A stretch of DNA of 64,000 nucleotides, taken from NCBI RefSeq assembly GCF_022436485.1, contig NZ_JAKUDO010000001.1, forward strand, positions 2,418,001-2,482,000, given 5' to 3'. Source of the stretch: Agrococcus sp. ARC_14. GTDB lineage: Bacteria; Actinomycetota; Actinomycetes; Actinomycetales; Microbacteriaceae. The position numbers and the translations under genes are program-made. Every line of letters begins with the position of its first letter. The stretch's first letter is position 1. The notes below the pieces were generated by a model. That model was not told the DNA's origin. It searched no databases and saw only the letters and a program-made list of their open reading frames with translations. Positions 43,025-52,192 of the stretch are shown here, piece after piece.

Positions 43025-46000
43025 TCACAGCCCGCATCCCGCGACCGTCGGCTCGGGATCCCGAAGGGGCCCGGACTCCAGATAGGTTACGACGCCTCGG
43101 GCACGCACCTGCGTCGCCCCCGCCGGTACCGGCTCGGTCGATGGCTGCTCGGGCGTCCAGGCGCCACCACTGACCCGGTACGAGGCCACGACCTCGCTCT
43201 GGACGGCTGCGGAGGCGTTCGCCGGCGGTGTCGCACGCAGCGGCGCGAGCGGCGTGCAGGCGTCGACGGTCGCGCGCAGGCTCAGCGGCATGCCGCTGCC
43301 GACGGCGGTGGCATCGGAGCACACCTTGTCGGCGCGCGCCCCAGAGGGGGCGCAGACGCGCAGGTCGACGGCTGCCGCCCGGCCGTAGGCGAAGGAGGTG
43401 GTCGTCGGGGTGAGCCACGAGCCCTGGCTGACGCGCACCCACACCGGCTCAGTGGCCTGCGGCGACTGGCGCACCCTGGCCTCGAACCACATGTCCTGCG
43501 GGAGCGTCGGCACAGCGGTCAGCCGCAGGTCGCGGGCGTCGTCGCGCACCTGCGGGGCGATGGTGACGGCGGATGCGTTGACGGGAGCGGGCTTGCCGAA
43601 GACGGGCTCGGAGGTGGAGACGGAGCAGTGCCAGCCGTTGTCGGCGACCACGGCGACCACCACCCTCGATCCCTCCGCGACCGCCAGCGAGGCCGATGTG
43701 GCGGTGCTGCCGGCCGGCTCGCCGGTGCCGGTGCTGTCGCAGGAGATCGAGCCCAGATCGGCGACCGGCACGATGCGCGCGCTGTAGGCGACGCGCGACG
43801 CGCCTCCGGCGTCGACGCGCGACCACGTCGCGGTGACCGTGCCGGCGGTGCGGTCGGTGATGAGGACGGGGGTGGTCGCGGGCTCGCCGACGGCCGTGAA
43901 CGGCACGGGTGCCGCCGGCCAGCGCCATCCCTCATCCGGGACGCCAGCGGCGTTCGTCGCGGCGACCGCGACGTCGTAGGCCTGGCCGGGCGTGAGGTCG
44001 GACACGACCGTTCCCCGCTCGCTCGCACCTGCCCGGATGATCCGGTCGGCCCCGTTGCCGGTGATGCGCACGAGATAGCCCTCGATCGGCGTGCCGCCCT
44101 GCGGCTGCTGCACGCCCTGCCAGGCGATGCGCACGGAGCCGGGCTCGATCGAGGGGATCGCCTCGACGCCCCGCACGGTGGCGGGCCGGCGGTCGGCGTG
44201 CACCGGCTCCGACGGCGCGGAGAGATCGCTCTCACCGAGAGCGTTGATCGCGGCGGCGCGCAGCCGCAGCTCGACCCCGGCGGGCAGGCCCTCGATGCGG
44301 CAGCGCGGCTCGGCGCCACAGTCGTAGGAGACGCCGTTGCCACCGTCGATGCGGTAGCCCGTGATCGGGCTGCCGTTCTCGGCAGGCGGATCGATCATCA
44401 TCGTCACGACGCCGTCGATGTGCTCGTCGAACGCCTGCACCGGTGGCGCTGGGGCATCCGGCACATCCTGCACCGTGACGGTGATCGGGCTCCACACGCC
44501 GCGCCTGGGATCGTCGGTCGCGTCGAGCACCAGCACGCGCACGATGGTGGTGCCGATCACCGCAGAGCCGTCGACCTCGACCGTCACCGTGCCGCCATCG
44601 AGCGATGCGCTGATGCCTCGCTCGGCCGCGCCCTCCTCGCTGATCGCGGCGATGCGCAGCGGCGTGTTCGGGAAGGGGTTGGAGGCCTCGTCGTTCGCGA
44701 GCGGCGACACCTGCGCACTGGAGCCGCGCTGCACGGTGACGGCGTCGGCGGCCGGCGCGACGAGCGGTTTCGTCGAGGTGATGACGGCGAGCTGAACCGC
44801 CCCGGTCTCCCCCTGTCCCGCGTCGTCGCTGACGCCGATCTGCAGCTGCTCGCTCGTGCCCACCGCGGTGTCGCTGAGGGCGCGCACCGTGAGCATCGAT
44901 CCCTCGATCGCGGCCTGGAACCCCGGCGGCACCGCGCCGGAGATCGACCAGGTGGCGCTCGTGAGCCGAGCGGCATCGGGGGTGCGGGTGATGCGCGAGA
45001 GGTCGATCTCGCGCTCCGCGCCCTGCTCGAGCTGCACGAACGCGCCGAGCACGCTCAGCGGCACGTCGTCGCCCGGCACGACCTCGATCGGCAGCACGAT
45101 CGTGCCGACGCGGCCCTCCGGGTCGGTGGCGCTGTCGCCGTCGGTCACCTCGAAGCTGATGCTCGCCGGCCCGTAGTAGCCGTCGGGCGGCACATAGCGC
45201 AGGGTGCGCAGGTCGATCACGGGATTCGTGCCGTCGGTGGGAGCCGCGGTGACGGCGCTCGCGTCGGTGATGAGCGCGCCCTCGCCGTCGACCGTGTCGA
45301 CGACGTCGTCGATCGCGATCACGAGCGTCTCGCCGGACGCCACGGTGAGCGGCGCGACGTCGGGCTTCAGCTGCGGCAGCGCGTCGAGCCTGCCCGGCAC
45401 GGCGAGCACCGCAGTGGAGACGGCGGATGGGTCGTCGGTGCGGGCGACCGTGTACGGCACGAAGCGGGTGCGGTCGGCCACGGCGATCTCGATCGCGCCG
45501 TCGTCCCGCAGCTCGACGCCGGGCGTCGCCAGCGGCAGGCTCGCCTCCAGCACGTCGGCGCGGCCGTCACGCACGGAGGCGTGCGCGAGCGGGTCGATGA
45601 CGACCGCGTCGGCGTCGGCGATCGACTGGATCGAGACCTGCACATCCTCGACGTCGGGCGCCGGCGGCGGGGCCTCCGGGTCGACGTCGACGCGCAGCCA
45701 GCTCGTCGCGCTCGAGCCGGCGGCGTTCTCGACCGTGACGAGCACGCCGATGTCGTTCGTCTGGGCGCCCGCGGTCACGAGCACGGCGCCGTCGCGCAGC
45801 TGGGCGGACGAACCGCGCGTGACGGTCTCGATCGAGACGATCTCGAGCGGCAGCCCCGCGGGGTCGCTGTCGTTCTCGAGCACGGGGACCACGAGCGTCG
45901 AGTCGGGCCGCATCTGTGCCTCGTCGGCGCCCAGCACGGGCGGCAGCGCCGGGCCGGGCTCGACGACGGCGACGCGCACGAGCCCCTCGGCGACCGCGCC

Positions 46001-48748
46001 GAGGTCGTCGACCACGCGGTAGCGGAACTCGTCGGTACCGGGCGAGTACTCCCCCGCCTGGTAGCGCAGCGTCGAGCGGCCCGACTGCGTCACGAAGCCG
46101 AGCGCCGGCGCCGACGAGGGGCCGAGCAGCTGCACCGGATCGCCGTTGGGGTCAGCGTGCGAGAGCGGCAGCGCCAGGTCGACGCTCGCGCCCGCGACCA
46201 CGCGCGCCTCGACGGTCGGCGCGACCGGTGCCGCGTTCGTCGTCTGCGCAGCCGCGACGACGCGGATCGTCACGTCGGCGCTCGCGGTCTGGCCGTCTGG
46301 GCCGCGCACGGAGTATGCCGCCGTGAATGTGCCGGGCTCGCCCGCGGCGATGTAGCGCATCCGATCTCCGTCGACGAAGAGGAGCCCCGCCTCCGGCGCG
46401 GCCACGAGCTGCGTCTCGAGCGCGATCGGGAGACCGTCGGGCTGCTCGTCGTTGGCGAGCACGGGGATCTCGACCAGGCCGCCGGGGCGCACCGAGACCA
46501 CGTCGTCCCGCGCGATCGGGGGCTGGATCGCTGCCGAGCCCGTCTGCGAGACGCGGAGCACGCCGGTGGAGCTGGAGATGCCGTTCGTGACCACGTACTC
46601 GACGCTGGCCTGCTCGTCGAGGTCGTCGGCGAGCGCGAGCCGCAGCCGCTCACCGTCGATCACCTCGGCGCGCACACCGGGGCTGTCGGAGGTCGCGCTC
46701 GTGATCGCCACCACGCCGCCGGCGGGATCGTACGCGAGATCCTCGGCGTCGAGCTCGATCGCGCTGATCGACGGGACTGCGGCGCGCGCCGGCCGCGTGA
46801 TGGGCGCCGACGACGCATCCGCGCCCTCGAGCACGCGTACGACGACCTGGCCGTTCCTGGTCGCGGCCCCATCGGTCACGACGTAGGTGAAGCGCAGCAG
46901 CCCCGCTTCGCTGGGGTTGACGCGGATCGTGCCGTCGGAGAAGTCGGCCGTCACCGGCTCGCCGTTGTCGACGACGTTGTGGAGGCTGAGCTCGCCGGCG
47001 CCTCCGCGCGCCGACAGCAGCGGCTCGAGCACGAGCTCCTGGCCGACACGGGTGACGGCGGTGACGGGCTGGGCCGTGATCGGCACGGTGCCGGCGTGCA
47101 CGGTGAGGGCGATCGGCTCGGTCGTCTCCGTTGTGCCGTCGGTGACGGTGACGAGCACCTCGCGCTGCGCGCCGGCTCTGCCGTCGCGGAACTCGAGCCT
47201 GCCGTCCGGGCGGACGGTGACGCGGTCGGGCGCCTCTGCCTCCGCGCGGACCACGGCGAGCGGGTCGCCCTCCGGATCGACCCAGCCGTCGAGCGCATCG
47301 AGCGTGATCGAGCCGCCTGCCTCGAGCGTGGCCTGCTGCGGGCGCACGAGGGTCGGCGGCTCGTCGCCCTCGCGGACGTCGACGATCGCGGTCGCCACCG
47401 CGGTCGCCGTGCCGTCAGAGATCTCGTACGCGACGCTGGACTGCCCGGACTCCGGCGCCTCGAAGCGGATGCCGCGACCATCGGGCGTGATGCTGACGGA
47501 TGCGTCGTCACGGTCGACGCTGGCCTCGGTGATGACGATGGGGTCGCCGTTGGCATCGGTGTCGTTGAGCAGCACCGGCAGCACCGTGACCGTGCCGGAA
47601 CGCGCGCCCAGCTCGTCGTCGACTGCGACCGGCGGCTCGGGGTCGGCCTCCACCGTCTCCTCGACCGTCTCGCCGTCTGCGGGGATCTCCGGCTCCGGCT
47701 GCTCGTCGTCGATCTGCCAGCCCTCGATGCGGCCGCCGTTCCCATCGATCGCCCACGCGTCGCCCGTGCCGGCGTCGACGGCGGCGGTGGCGCTGCCCCG
47801 CTGCAGGATGCGCAGATCGGCATCGTTCGCGACGCCGTCGAGCGAGAGCACGACCGGCTCGGCGCCCTCGCAGGCGCGCCAGGCGGTGCCGTCGCGCCAG
47901 ACGGCGAACGTGCACCGCTCGTTCGTGACCGGGGCTGCGGCCACGCCCGCGGCGCCGGAGGCGAGCACGCTGGAGCTCGTGACGCCGAGCTGCTGCCGGA
48001 CGAGCGAGTCGTCGGTCGCGTAGAGCACCGCAGCGGCCGCGTCGCCGGGCTCCTGCAGGCGCACACCGGTGGCATCCAGCGTGGTCTGCCACGTGCTGGT
48101 GGAGAGCACGCCCGAGCCCGCATCGAAGAGCACCCAGTCGTCGCCCAGCGCGGTGAGCTGCAGCGCCGGCGTCGAGGGCGAGAGGGGCGCGCGGTCGCTC
48201 GAGGCGACCTCTCCGGCCTGGTCGACGCGCAGGACGCGACCGAGGCCCGGCGATGCCGCCAGCAGGTCGTGCTCGCCGAGCACGGCGACGCCGCCCTGGC
48301 CGAGCGCGACGACCGGGTCGCCGAGCGGCGCGCCCTCCGCGAGCGCTCCCGTGGTGGTGCGCCAGACATCGCCGGTGGTCGGCGAGGTGATCACGATGCG
48401 ATCGCCGCGCACGCCGACCACAGCGCCTGGACGGATCGGCACGGCTGGGCCGGCCTGCACCGCGCCCTCGCGCACCACCCGCGCGGTGGAGGCGTCGCGG
48501 TCCACGACGACCGTGCCGCTGGCCGCCTGGTGCGCCTCATCGGCGCTGCCGACCTGCACCACGCGCTCGATCGTGCTGTTGGCCGTGTTCGCAAGGCCGA
48601 TGGCGCCGGCCTCGCCGTTGGCGATCCAGACGCTCGAGCCGTCGAGCTGCGGCTCGATCGACGCGTAGCCGGGGGTCAGCACCGCGCCGGCGATGACGCC
48701 GGCGACGAGGAGGGTGCCGACGGCGACGCCTGCGATGCGGCGCTTCAC
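43025..48748 (-). CDS. Giant exported beta-propeller / Ig-like / fibronectin III protein
   Basis: 1907 residues, the largest gene here. A basic start and one hydrophobic helix (about 5-26) form a signal or membrane anchor. Residues about 30-350 contain repeated short beta blades and resemble a propeller. From about 380 to 1430 there are about ten Ig/cadherin-like units recognisable by PVLANDEQPDG-type and VTDG-type motifs; from about 1430 to 1700 there are two or three FN3 domains with TGYRIDG and EGYLVRIT strands. No LPXTG signal is present. Cys pairs occur mainly in the last 500 residues. The GTG at 48748 was chosen because it overlaps the kinase stop (GTGA). Likely an envelope or surface scaffold; its partner is unknown. 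Confidence 0.85.
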   Translation of the reverse strand: MKRRIAGVAVGTLLVAGVIAGAVLTPGYASIEPQLDGSSVWIANGEAGAIGLANTANSTIERVVQVGSADEAHQAASGTVVVDRDASTARVVREGAVQAGPAVPIRPGAVVGVRGDRIVITSPTTGDVWRTTTGALAEGAPLGDPVVALGQGGVAVLGEHDLLAASPGLGRVLRVDQAGEVASSDRAPLSPSTPALQLTALGDDWVLFDAGSGVLSTSTWQTTLDATGVRLQEPGDAAAAVLYATDDSLVRQQLGVTSSSVLASGAAGVAAAPVTNERCTFAVWRDGTAWRACEGAEPVVLSLDGVANDADLRILQRGSATAAVDAGTGDAWAIDGNGGRIEGWQIDDEQPEPEIPADGETVEETVEADPEPPVAVDDELGARSGTVTVLPVLLNDTDANGDPIVITEASVDRDDASVSITPDGRGIRFEAPESGQSSVAYEISDGTATAVATAIVDVREGDEPPTLVRPQQATLEAGGSITLDALDGWVDPEGDPLAVVRAEAEAPDRVTVRPDGRLEFRDGRAGAQREVLVTVTDGTTETTEPIALTVHAGTVPITAQPVTAVTRVGQELVLEPLLSARGGAGELSLHNVVDNGEPVTADFSDGTIRVNPSEAGLLRFTYVVTDGAATRNGQVVVRVLEGADASSAPITRPARAAVPSISAIELDAEDLAYDPAGGVVAITSATSDSPGVRAEVIDGERLRLALADDLDEQASVEYVVTNGISSSTGVLRVSQTGSAAIQPPIARDDVVSVRPGGLVEIPVLANDEQPDGLPIALETQLVAAPEAGLLFVDGDRMRYIAAGEPGTFTAAYSVRGPDGQTASADVTIRVVAAAQTTNAAPVAPTVEARVVAGASVDLALPLSHADPNGDPVQLLGPSSAPALGFVTQSGRSTLRYQAGEYSPGTDEFRYRVVDDLGAVAEGLVRVAVVEPGPALPPVLGADEAQMRPDSTLVVPVLENDSDPAGLPLEIVSIETVTRGSSAQLRDGAVLVTAGAQTNDIGVLVTVENAAGSSATSWLRVDVDPEAPPPAPDVEDVQVSIQSIADADAVVIDPLAHASVRDGRADVLEASLPLATPGVELRDDGAIEIAVADRTRFVPYTVARTDDPSAVSTAVLAVPGRLDALPQLKPDVAPLTVASGETLVIAIDDVVDTVDGEGALITDASAVTAAPTDGTNPVIDLRTLRYVPPDGYYGPASISFEVTDGDSATDPEGRVGTIVLPIEVVPGDDVPLSVLGAFVQLEQGAEREIDLSRITRTPDAARLTSATWSISGAVPPGFQAAIEGSMLTVRALSDTAVGTSEQLQIGVSDDAGQGETGAVQLAVITSTKPLVAPAADAVTVQRGSSAQVSPLANDEASNPFPNTPLRIAAISEEGAAERGISASLDGGTVTVEVDGSAVIGTTIVRVLVLDATDDPRRGVWSPITVTVQDVPDAPAPPVQAFDEHIDGVVTMMIDPPAENGSPITGYRIDGGNGVSYDCGAEPRCRIEGLPAGVELRLRAAAINALGESDLSAPSEPVHADRRPATVRGVEAIPSIEPGSVRIAWQGVQQPQGGTPIEGYLVRITGNGADRIIRAGASERGTVVSDLTPGQAYDVAVAATNAAGVPDEGWRWPAAPVPFTAVGEPATTPVLITDRTAGTVTATWSRVDAGGASRVAYSARIVPVADLGSISCDSTGTGEPAGSTATSASLAVAEGSRVVVAVVADNGWHCSVSTSEPVFGKPAPVNASAVTIAPQVRDDARDLRLTAVPTLPQDMWFEARVRQSPQATEPVWVRVSQGSWLTPTTTSFAYGRAAAVDLRVCAPSGARADKVCSDATAVGSGMPLSLRATVDACTPLAPLRATPPANASAAVQSEVVASYRVSGGAWTPEQPSTEPVPAGATQVRARGVVTYLESGPLRDPEPTVAGCGL

Positions 48749-50103
48749 GGCAAGGGCTCCGCGCACGACTCGGTCGGCTCACCGGTGGAGCCATCGCGGT
48801 TGACGGCGACGTTGATGCACAGTCGCTCGCCAGCCTCGCCCGTGAGGGTGAACTCGTTCCCGCCCTGGATGAGCGCATCGCCCGTCGAGGTGCGCACGTG
48901 ATAGGTGTCGGGGTCGACCAGGCCGGGGTCTGGCCACGTGAAGTGCACGCGCCCCGACTCGGGGACGGCCTGGATGTCGGCGACCACAGGGATCTGCTGG
49001 GAGACGGTGGAGAGCGCGATCGCAGCGACGGCGACGATGCCGAGCACGACCACGCTCGCGACGCCGATGCCGACGCCGATCGCGAACCGCTTGGGCTTCT
49101 GGGGCTGTCGTCTGCCGGTCGACTGCGAGATGTCGACGCGGCTGCCCGTGATGCCCACCGACCGACGCGAGCGGCGCTGACGCAGCCGCAGCGCATCCGC
49201 GGGCTTCTCATCCTCGAGCTCCGGTGCGGGGGCCGCCGCCCAGGCGTCGACCTGCACCTCGATGGGCGTCTCGTCGAACCCGAGCTCGCGCTGCACGGAC
49301 TGCAGCTCGTGCAGCATCGCCTCGACGCTCGCGTAGCGGTCGGAGGGCTTGGCAGAGAGCGCCTTGTCGAGCACCGCGCGCAGCGGCAGCGGGATGGCGC
49401 GCGAGGGCAGCAGCTCGTGGTTGATGATGCGGCTGCTGAGCGCGTCGTGGTCGTTGGCCCTGCCGGGGTGCTCCGCGGGGCTGCGGCCGGCGATGAGCGA
49501 GAAGAGCGTCGCGCCGAGCGACCACACCTCGGTGGCGACCGTGCCGCCGGTGCTGCCGCGCAGCACCTCCGGGGCGGCCCACGGGATCGAGACGCCGGCC
49601 GCCTCCGTGGCGTCGTGCTGCAGGCCCGCGATGCCGAAGTCGCTCAGCACGGGATGGCCGAAGGAGGTGGTGAGGATGTTCGCGGGCTTGATGTCGCGGT
49701 GCAGCACGCCGGCGCGATGCGCGGTCTCGATGGCAGCGCCGATGCGGATCCCCACGCGCATCGCGGCCTCCGGGGCCAGCGGCTCGGTGCGGAAGCGCTC
49801 GCCGAGCTCGGGGCTCGCGAGTTCCATGACGAGGTAGGGGCGGCCATCGCTCGCGACGCTCGCGCCGTAGACGGTGAGGATGCCGGGGTGCGATGAGAGG
49901 CGGCCCATCAGGTTGACCTCGGTGCGGAAGGAGCGGCGCACATCCTCGTCGACCAGCTCGGCGAGCAGCACCTTCACGGCGACGGGGCGGCGCGGCAGCG
50001 CCTGCTCGTACAGGAAGACATCGGCGTACCCACCGGTGCCGAGCACGTGGAGGTGCGAGTAGCCGGGCAGGACCGGCGGCGCGGAGGGGAGCCGCCTGGC
50101 CAT
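48745..50103 (-). CDS. Membrane Ser/Thr protein kinase with FN3-like sensor
   Basis: 452 residues. Residues about 14-275 are a Hanks-type kinase: GTGGYADVF loop, Lys44 in VAVK, HRDIKPANI (Asp137) and DFG (Asp155), all intact. A basic juxtamembrane segment leads to one membrane helix (about 341-365), and the outside part (about 375-452) looks like a single fibronectin III domain with two Cys, not PASTA repeats. It is coupled to the PP2C gene upstream (one shared base) and the giant protein downstream (four shared bases). The extracellular FN3 fold resembles domains in the giant protein. Confidence 0.92.
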   Translation of the reverse strand: MARRLPSAPPVLPGYSHLHVLGTGGYADVFLYEQALPRRPVAVKVLLAELVDEDVRRSFRTEVNLMGRLSSHPGILTVYGASVASDGRPYLVMELASPELGERFRTEPLAPEAAMRVGIRIGAAIETAHRAGVLHRDIKPANILTTSFGHPVLSDFGIAGLQHDATEAAGVSIPWAAPEVLRGSTGGTVATEVWSLGATLFSLIAGRSPAEHPGRANDHDALSSRIINHELLPSRAIPLPLRAVLDKALSAKPSDRYASVEAMLHELQSVQRELGFDETPIEVQVDAWAAAPAPELEDEKPADALRLRQRRSRRSVGITGSRVDISQSTGRRQPQKPKRFAIGVGIGVASVVVLGIVAVAAIALSTVSQQIPVVADIQAVPESGRVHFTWPDPGLVDPDTYHVRTSTGDALIQGGNEFTLTGEAGERLCINVAVNRDGSTGEPTESCAEPLP

Positions 50104-50945
50104 CAGGGTCGCCTGGTCTCCTCGTCGCGCAGCGTCGTCCGCGGCACCGTGCGGTCGACGTCGTCGACGACGGGTGCCTTCGTGACGTCGACGACGATGA
50201 CCGACACGTTGTCGCGACCACCGTTGTCGAGCGCAGCGGCGACGAGCGCGCTGGCGGCGGCTGCCGGCTCGTCGTGCTCCCACAGCAGGCGCTCGATCTC
50301 GATGTCGGGCACCTCCTTGGTGAGACCGTCGGAGCAGACCAGCAGGCGCAGCTGGGGCATGATCGGCAGCAGGAAGTAGTCGGGCACCGGGTCTATGCCC
50401 GCGCCGACGCCGCGGGTGACGACGTTGGCCTCGGGGTGGGTCTCGGCCTCCTCCTCGGTGAGGAGTCCGGCGTCGATGAGCTCCTGGACGACCGAGTGGT
50501 CGATGGTGATGCGCGTGAGGCGCTCGCCGAGCATCGCGTAGGTGCGGGAGTCGCCGACGTTGAAGACGGCGAAGTGCGGGGCGTCGTCGTGCATGGCGAA
50601 CGCGCAGCCCGTGACCGTGGTGCCCGCGGCGCCCTCGCCGTCGCCCAGCTTCTCGATGATGTCGGTCGCGTGGCGGAGCGCGTCGACGACGTCGATCGGC
50701 TCGACCGTCTCGAGCCCGCCGAGCGCTCCGAGCTGCTCGGCGACGGCCTTGCTGGCCAGGTCGCCGTGCGAATGGCCGCCCATGCCGTCAGCGACGGCGA
50801 AGATCGGCGGCTGCGTGACGAGGGAGTCCTCGTTGTGCTGGCGGCGGAAGCCGGTGTCGGTCAGGCCGGCCCAGCGCACTGCGAATCGACGCCCTTCCGG
50901 GCCCTGTGTCGCGTGCTCGCCGGTCGCCGCTCCGATGTGGGTCAC
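50103..50945 (-). CDS. PP2C-type protein Ser/Thr phosphatase
   Basis: About 280 residues. Metal-binding motifs of the PPM family are all visible: RRQHNEDS, VADGMGGHSHGD, NVGDSRTY and the late GGRDNVSVI. It is cytoplasmic and should remove phosphates placed by the adjacent kinase. The start is uncertain: the GTG at 50945 follows a GGAGG motif very closely, while a TTG at 50996 would overlap the preceding gene's stop (TTGA) and add 17 residues that do not look conserved. Length fits the bacterial PP2C norm either way. Confidence 0.9.
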   Translation of the reverse strand: MTHIGAATGEHATQGPEGRRFAVRWAGLTDTGFRRQHNEDSLVTQPPIFAVADGMGGHSHGDLASKAVAEQLGALGGLETVEPIDVVDALRHATDIIEKLGDGEGAAGTTVTGCAFAMHDDAPHFAVFNVGDSRTYAMLGERLTRITIDHSVVQELIDAGLLTEEEAETHPEANVVTRGVGAGIDPVPDYFLLPIMPQLRLLVCSDGLTKEVPDIEIERLLWEHDEPAAAASALVAAALDNGGRDNVSVIVVDVTKAPVVDDVDRTVPRTTLRDEETRRP

Positions 50946-50992
50946 GTCCTCCAGTCTCCCACGCCTCGGCGCTGGCCGTTGCACCACGCCCT

Positions 50993-52057
50993 TCAACGCC
51001 CGAGCTGGGCGTCGCCTCCCGACCGCAGCACCCAGTCGGGAGCACCCTTCGCATCGACGATGTCGCGCAGCAGCGGGGCCATCGAGAGCGCGGGGTCGAT
51101 CGCCATCGCGAGCTCCGCGCAGCGGCCGGCGGTGCGGCCGCGGCCCACGAAGAAGTGGAGGAAGCCGGCGATCACGAGCAGCGGTGCACGCGCCTCGAGC
51201 GGCGTGGCCTCGGCGATCGTGCTCCAGCGGCGGAGACGGTCGTGGAGCCGCTCGGCATCCGGTGTCGGACCGACCCCCATGAAGCGATGGGCGGCCGTGT
51301 CGCCGGCCAGCGCGTCGTCATCATCGATGGCGGCGAGCGTGGTCGCGGCGGCCTCCGGCCCGTCGATGGCCAGCTCGATCGCGAGGTCGCGCACGGCCGG
51401 GCTGCCGACGAGCGCGATCGCGAGCGCCGCGGCGCGCGCGGGAGCGTCGCCGACGGCGCCCGGCCCATCGGTGAGCTTGGGGGCGAGCGCGACGGCGAGC
51501 TCGAGCGCGGCGACGGGGTCGGCCCCGGCCGCGCCGATGTCGCCGGGCTCGAGCTGCTCGAGCCAGCGCGCCACGGCCGCGGCGCCCGCGCTGTCGACGC
51601 CCTCCGGCACCCCGGGGATCGGCGCGGGCTCCGGCGCGTCGGGCGCAGGGTCCTCGAGCAGGTCGAGCTCCGCGAGCGGGCCGCGCGCGGCATCGGGATG
51701 CGCGTAGTCGCCCCACGCATCGGGCGCGAGGGCCAACAGCTCGAGCGTGCGGATGCGCCAGCGTTCGAGCCGTTCAGCGACCCGCACGAGCTCGGTGCGC
51801 AGCGGCAACGGGCCGGTGGCGAGCGGATCCCGCAGGCAGGCGATGAGCACGACGGCGTCGGCGCCGAGCGCACCGGCACGGATCGCCTGGGCGGCAGCCG
51901 CGCAGCCGCGGCGATCCGGCAGGTCGAGCACCATCGGCATGCCGGAGCGGCCGCCGGAGAACGGCAGCACCACGAGCGACGGCGCACCGGTCTCGCCGAC
52001 GAGTCGGGGCAGCAGCCTGAGCAGGGATTGGGGTGTGCGGATCGTGACGGTCTCCAT
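50993..52057 (-). CDS. DUF4192 family protein
   Basis: 354 residues, Ala/Leu-rich and mostly helical, no membrane helix. The segments TPQSLLRLLPRLVG near the start, RRWSTIAEATPLEARAPLLVIAGFLHFFVGRGRTA and DPALSMAPLLRDIVDA near the end match the DUF4192 family, widespread in actinobacteria, function unknown. It is the most upstream gene of the phosphatase-kinase cluster and nearly abuts or overlaps the PP2C gene. An earlier ATG (52096) in the same frame is possible. Confidence 0.8.
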   Translation of the reverse strand: METVTIRTPQSLLRLLPRLVGETGAPSLVVLPFSGGRSGMPMVLDLPDRRGCAAAAQAIRAGALGADAVVLIACLRDPLATGPLPLRTELVRVAERLERWRIRTLELLALAPDAWGDYAHPDAARGPLAELDLLEDPAPDAPEPAPIPGVPEGVDSAGAAAVARWLEQLEPGDIGAAGADPVAALELAVALAPKLTDGPGAVGDAPARAAALAIALVGSPAVRDLAIELAIDGPEAAATTLAAIDDDDALAGDTAAHRFMGVGPTPDAERLHDRLRRWSTIAEATPLEARAPLLVIAGFLHFFVGRGRTAGRCAELAMAIDPALSMAPLLRDIVDAKGAPDWVLRSGGDAQLGR

Positions 52058-52157
52058 GAGCGCACTGTGCGGCATCGCGCTGTTGCGCGTCGCCATGATT
52101 CGCGCCGCTGTGGATGGCGGACTTCGCAGGGGTCCCCGACGCACGCGGACTCGCACC

Positions 52158-52184
52158 TTGCTGCATACCCCTAGGGGGTATATG
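52158..52184 (+). promoter_or_regulatory. Promoter of the copper ATPase gene
   Basis: A -35-like TTGCTG (52158-52163) and -10 TATATG (52179-52184), 15-base spacer, with the metal operator in between. The start site would fall at or next to the ATG at 52193. Confidence 0.55.
52165..52181. promoter_or_regulatory. CsoR-like copper operator
   Basis: ATACCCC-TAG-GGGGTAT is a perfect 7-bp inverted repeat with a 3-base centre lying between -35 and -10 of the copper ATPase promoter. C/G-tract palindromes flanked by TA are typical CsoR/RcnR-family sites; binding would block RNA polymerase until Cu(I) releases the repressor. No csoR gene lies in the window. Confidence 0.7.
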
Positions 52185-52192
52185 TTCGAGCC

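Noticed and set aside
42518..48901. A 2127-codon open frame antisense to the giant Ig/FN3 gene
   Set aside because: It is rich in Arg/Asp/His/Gly with no recognisable domain and mirrors the giant gene in the high-GC third-codon pattern; the leftward gene has clear domains.
50946..50996. PP2C start at TTG 50996
   Set aside because: It would overlap the previous stop (TTGA), but the added 17 residues are Arg/Pro-rich and unlike PP2C N termini; kept only as an alternative.
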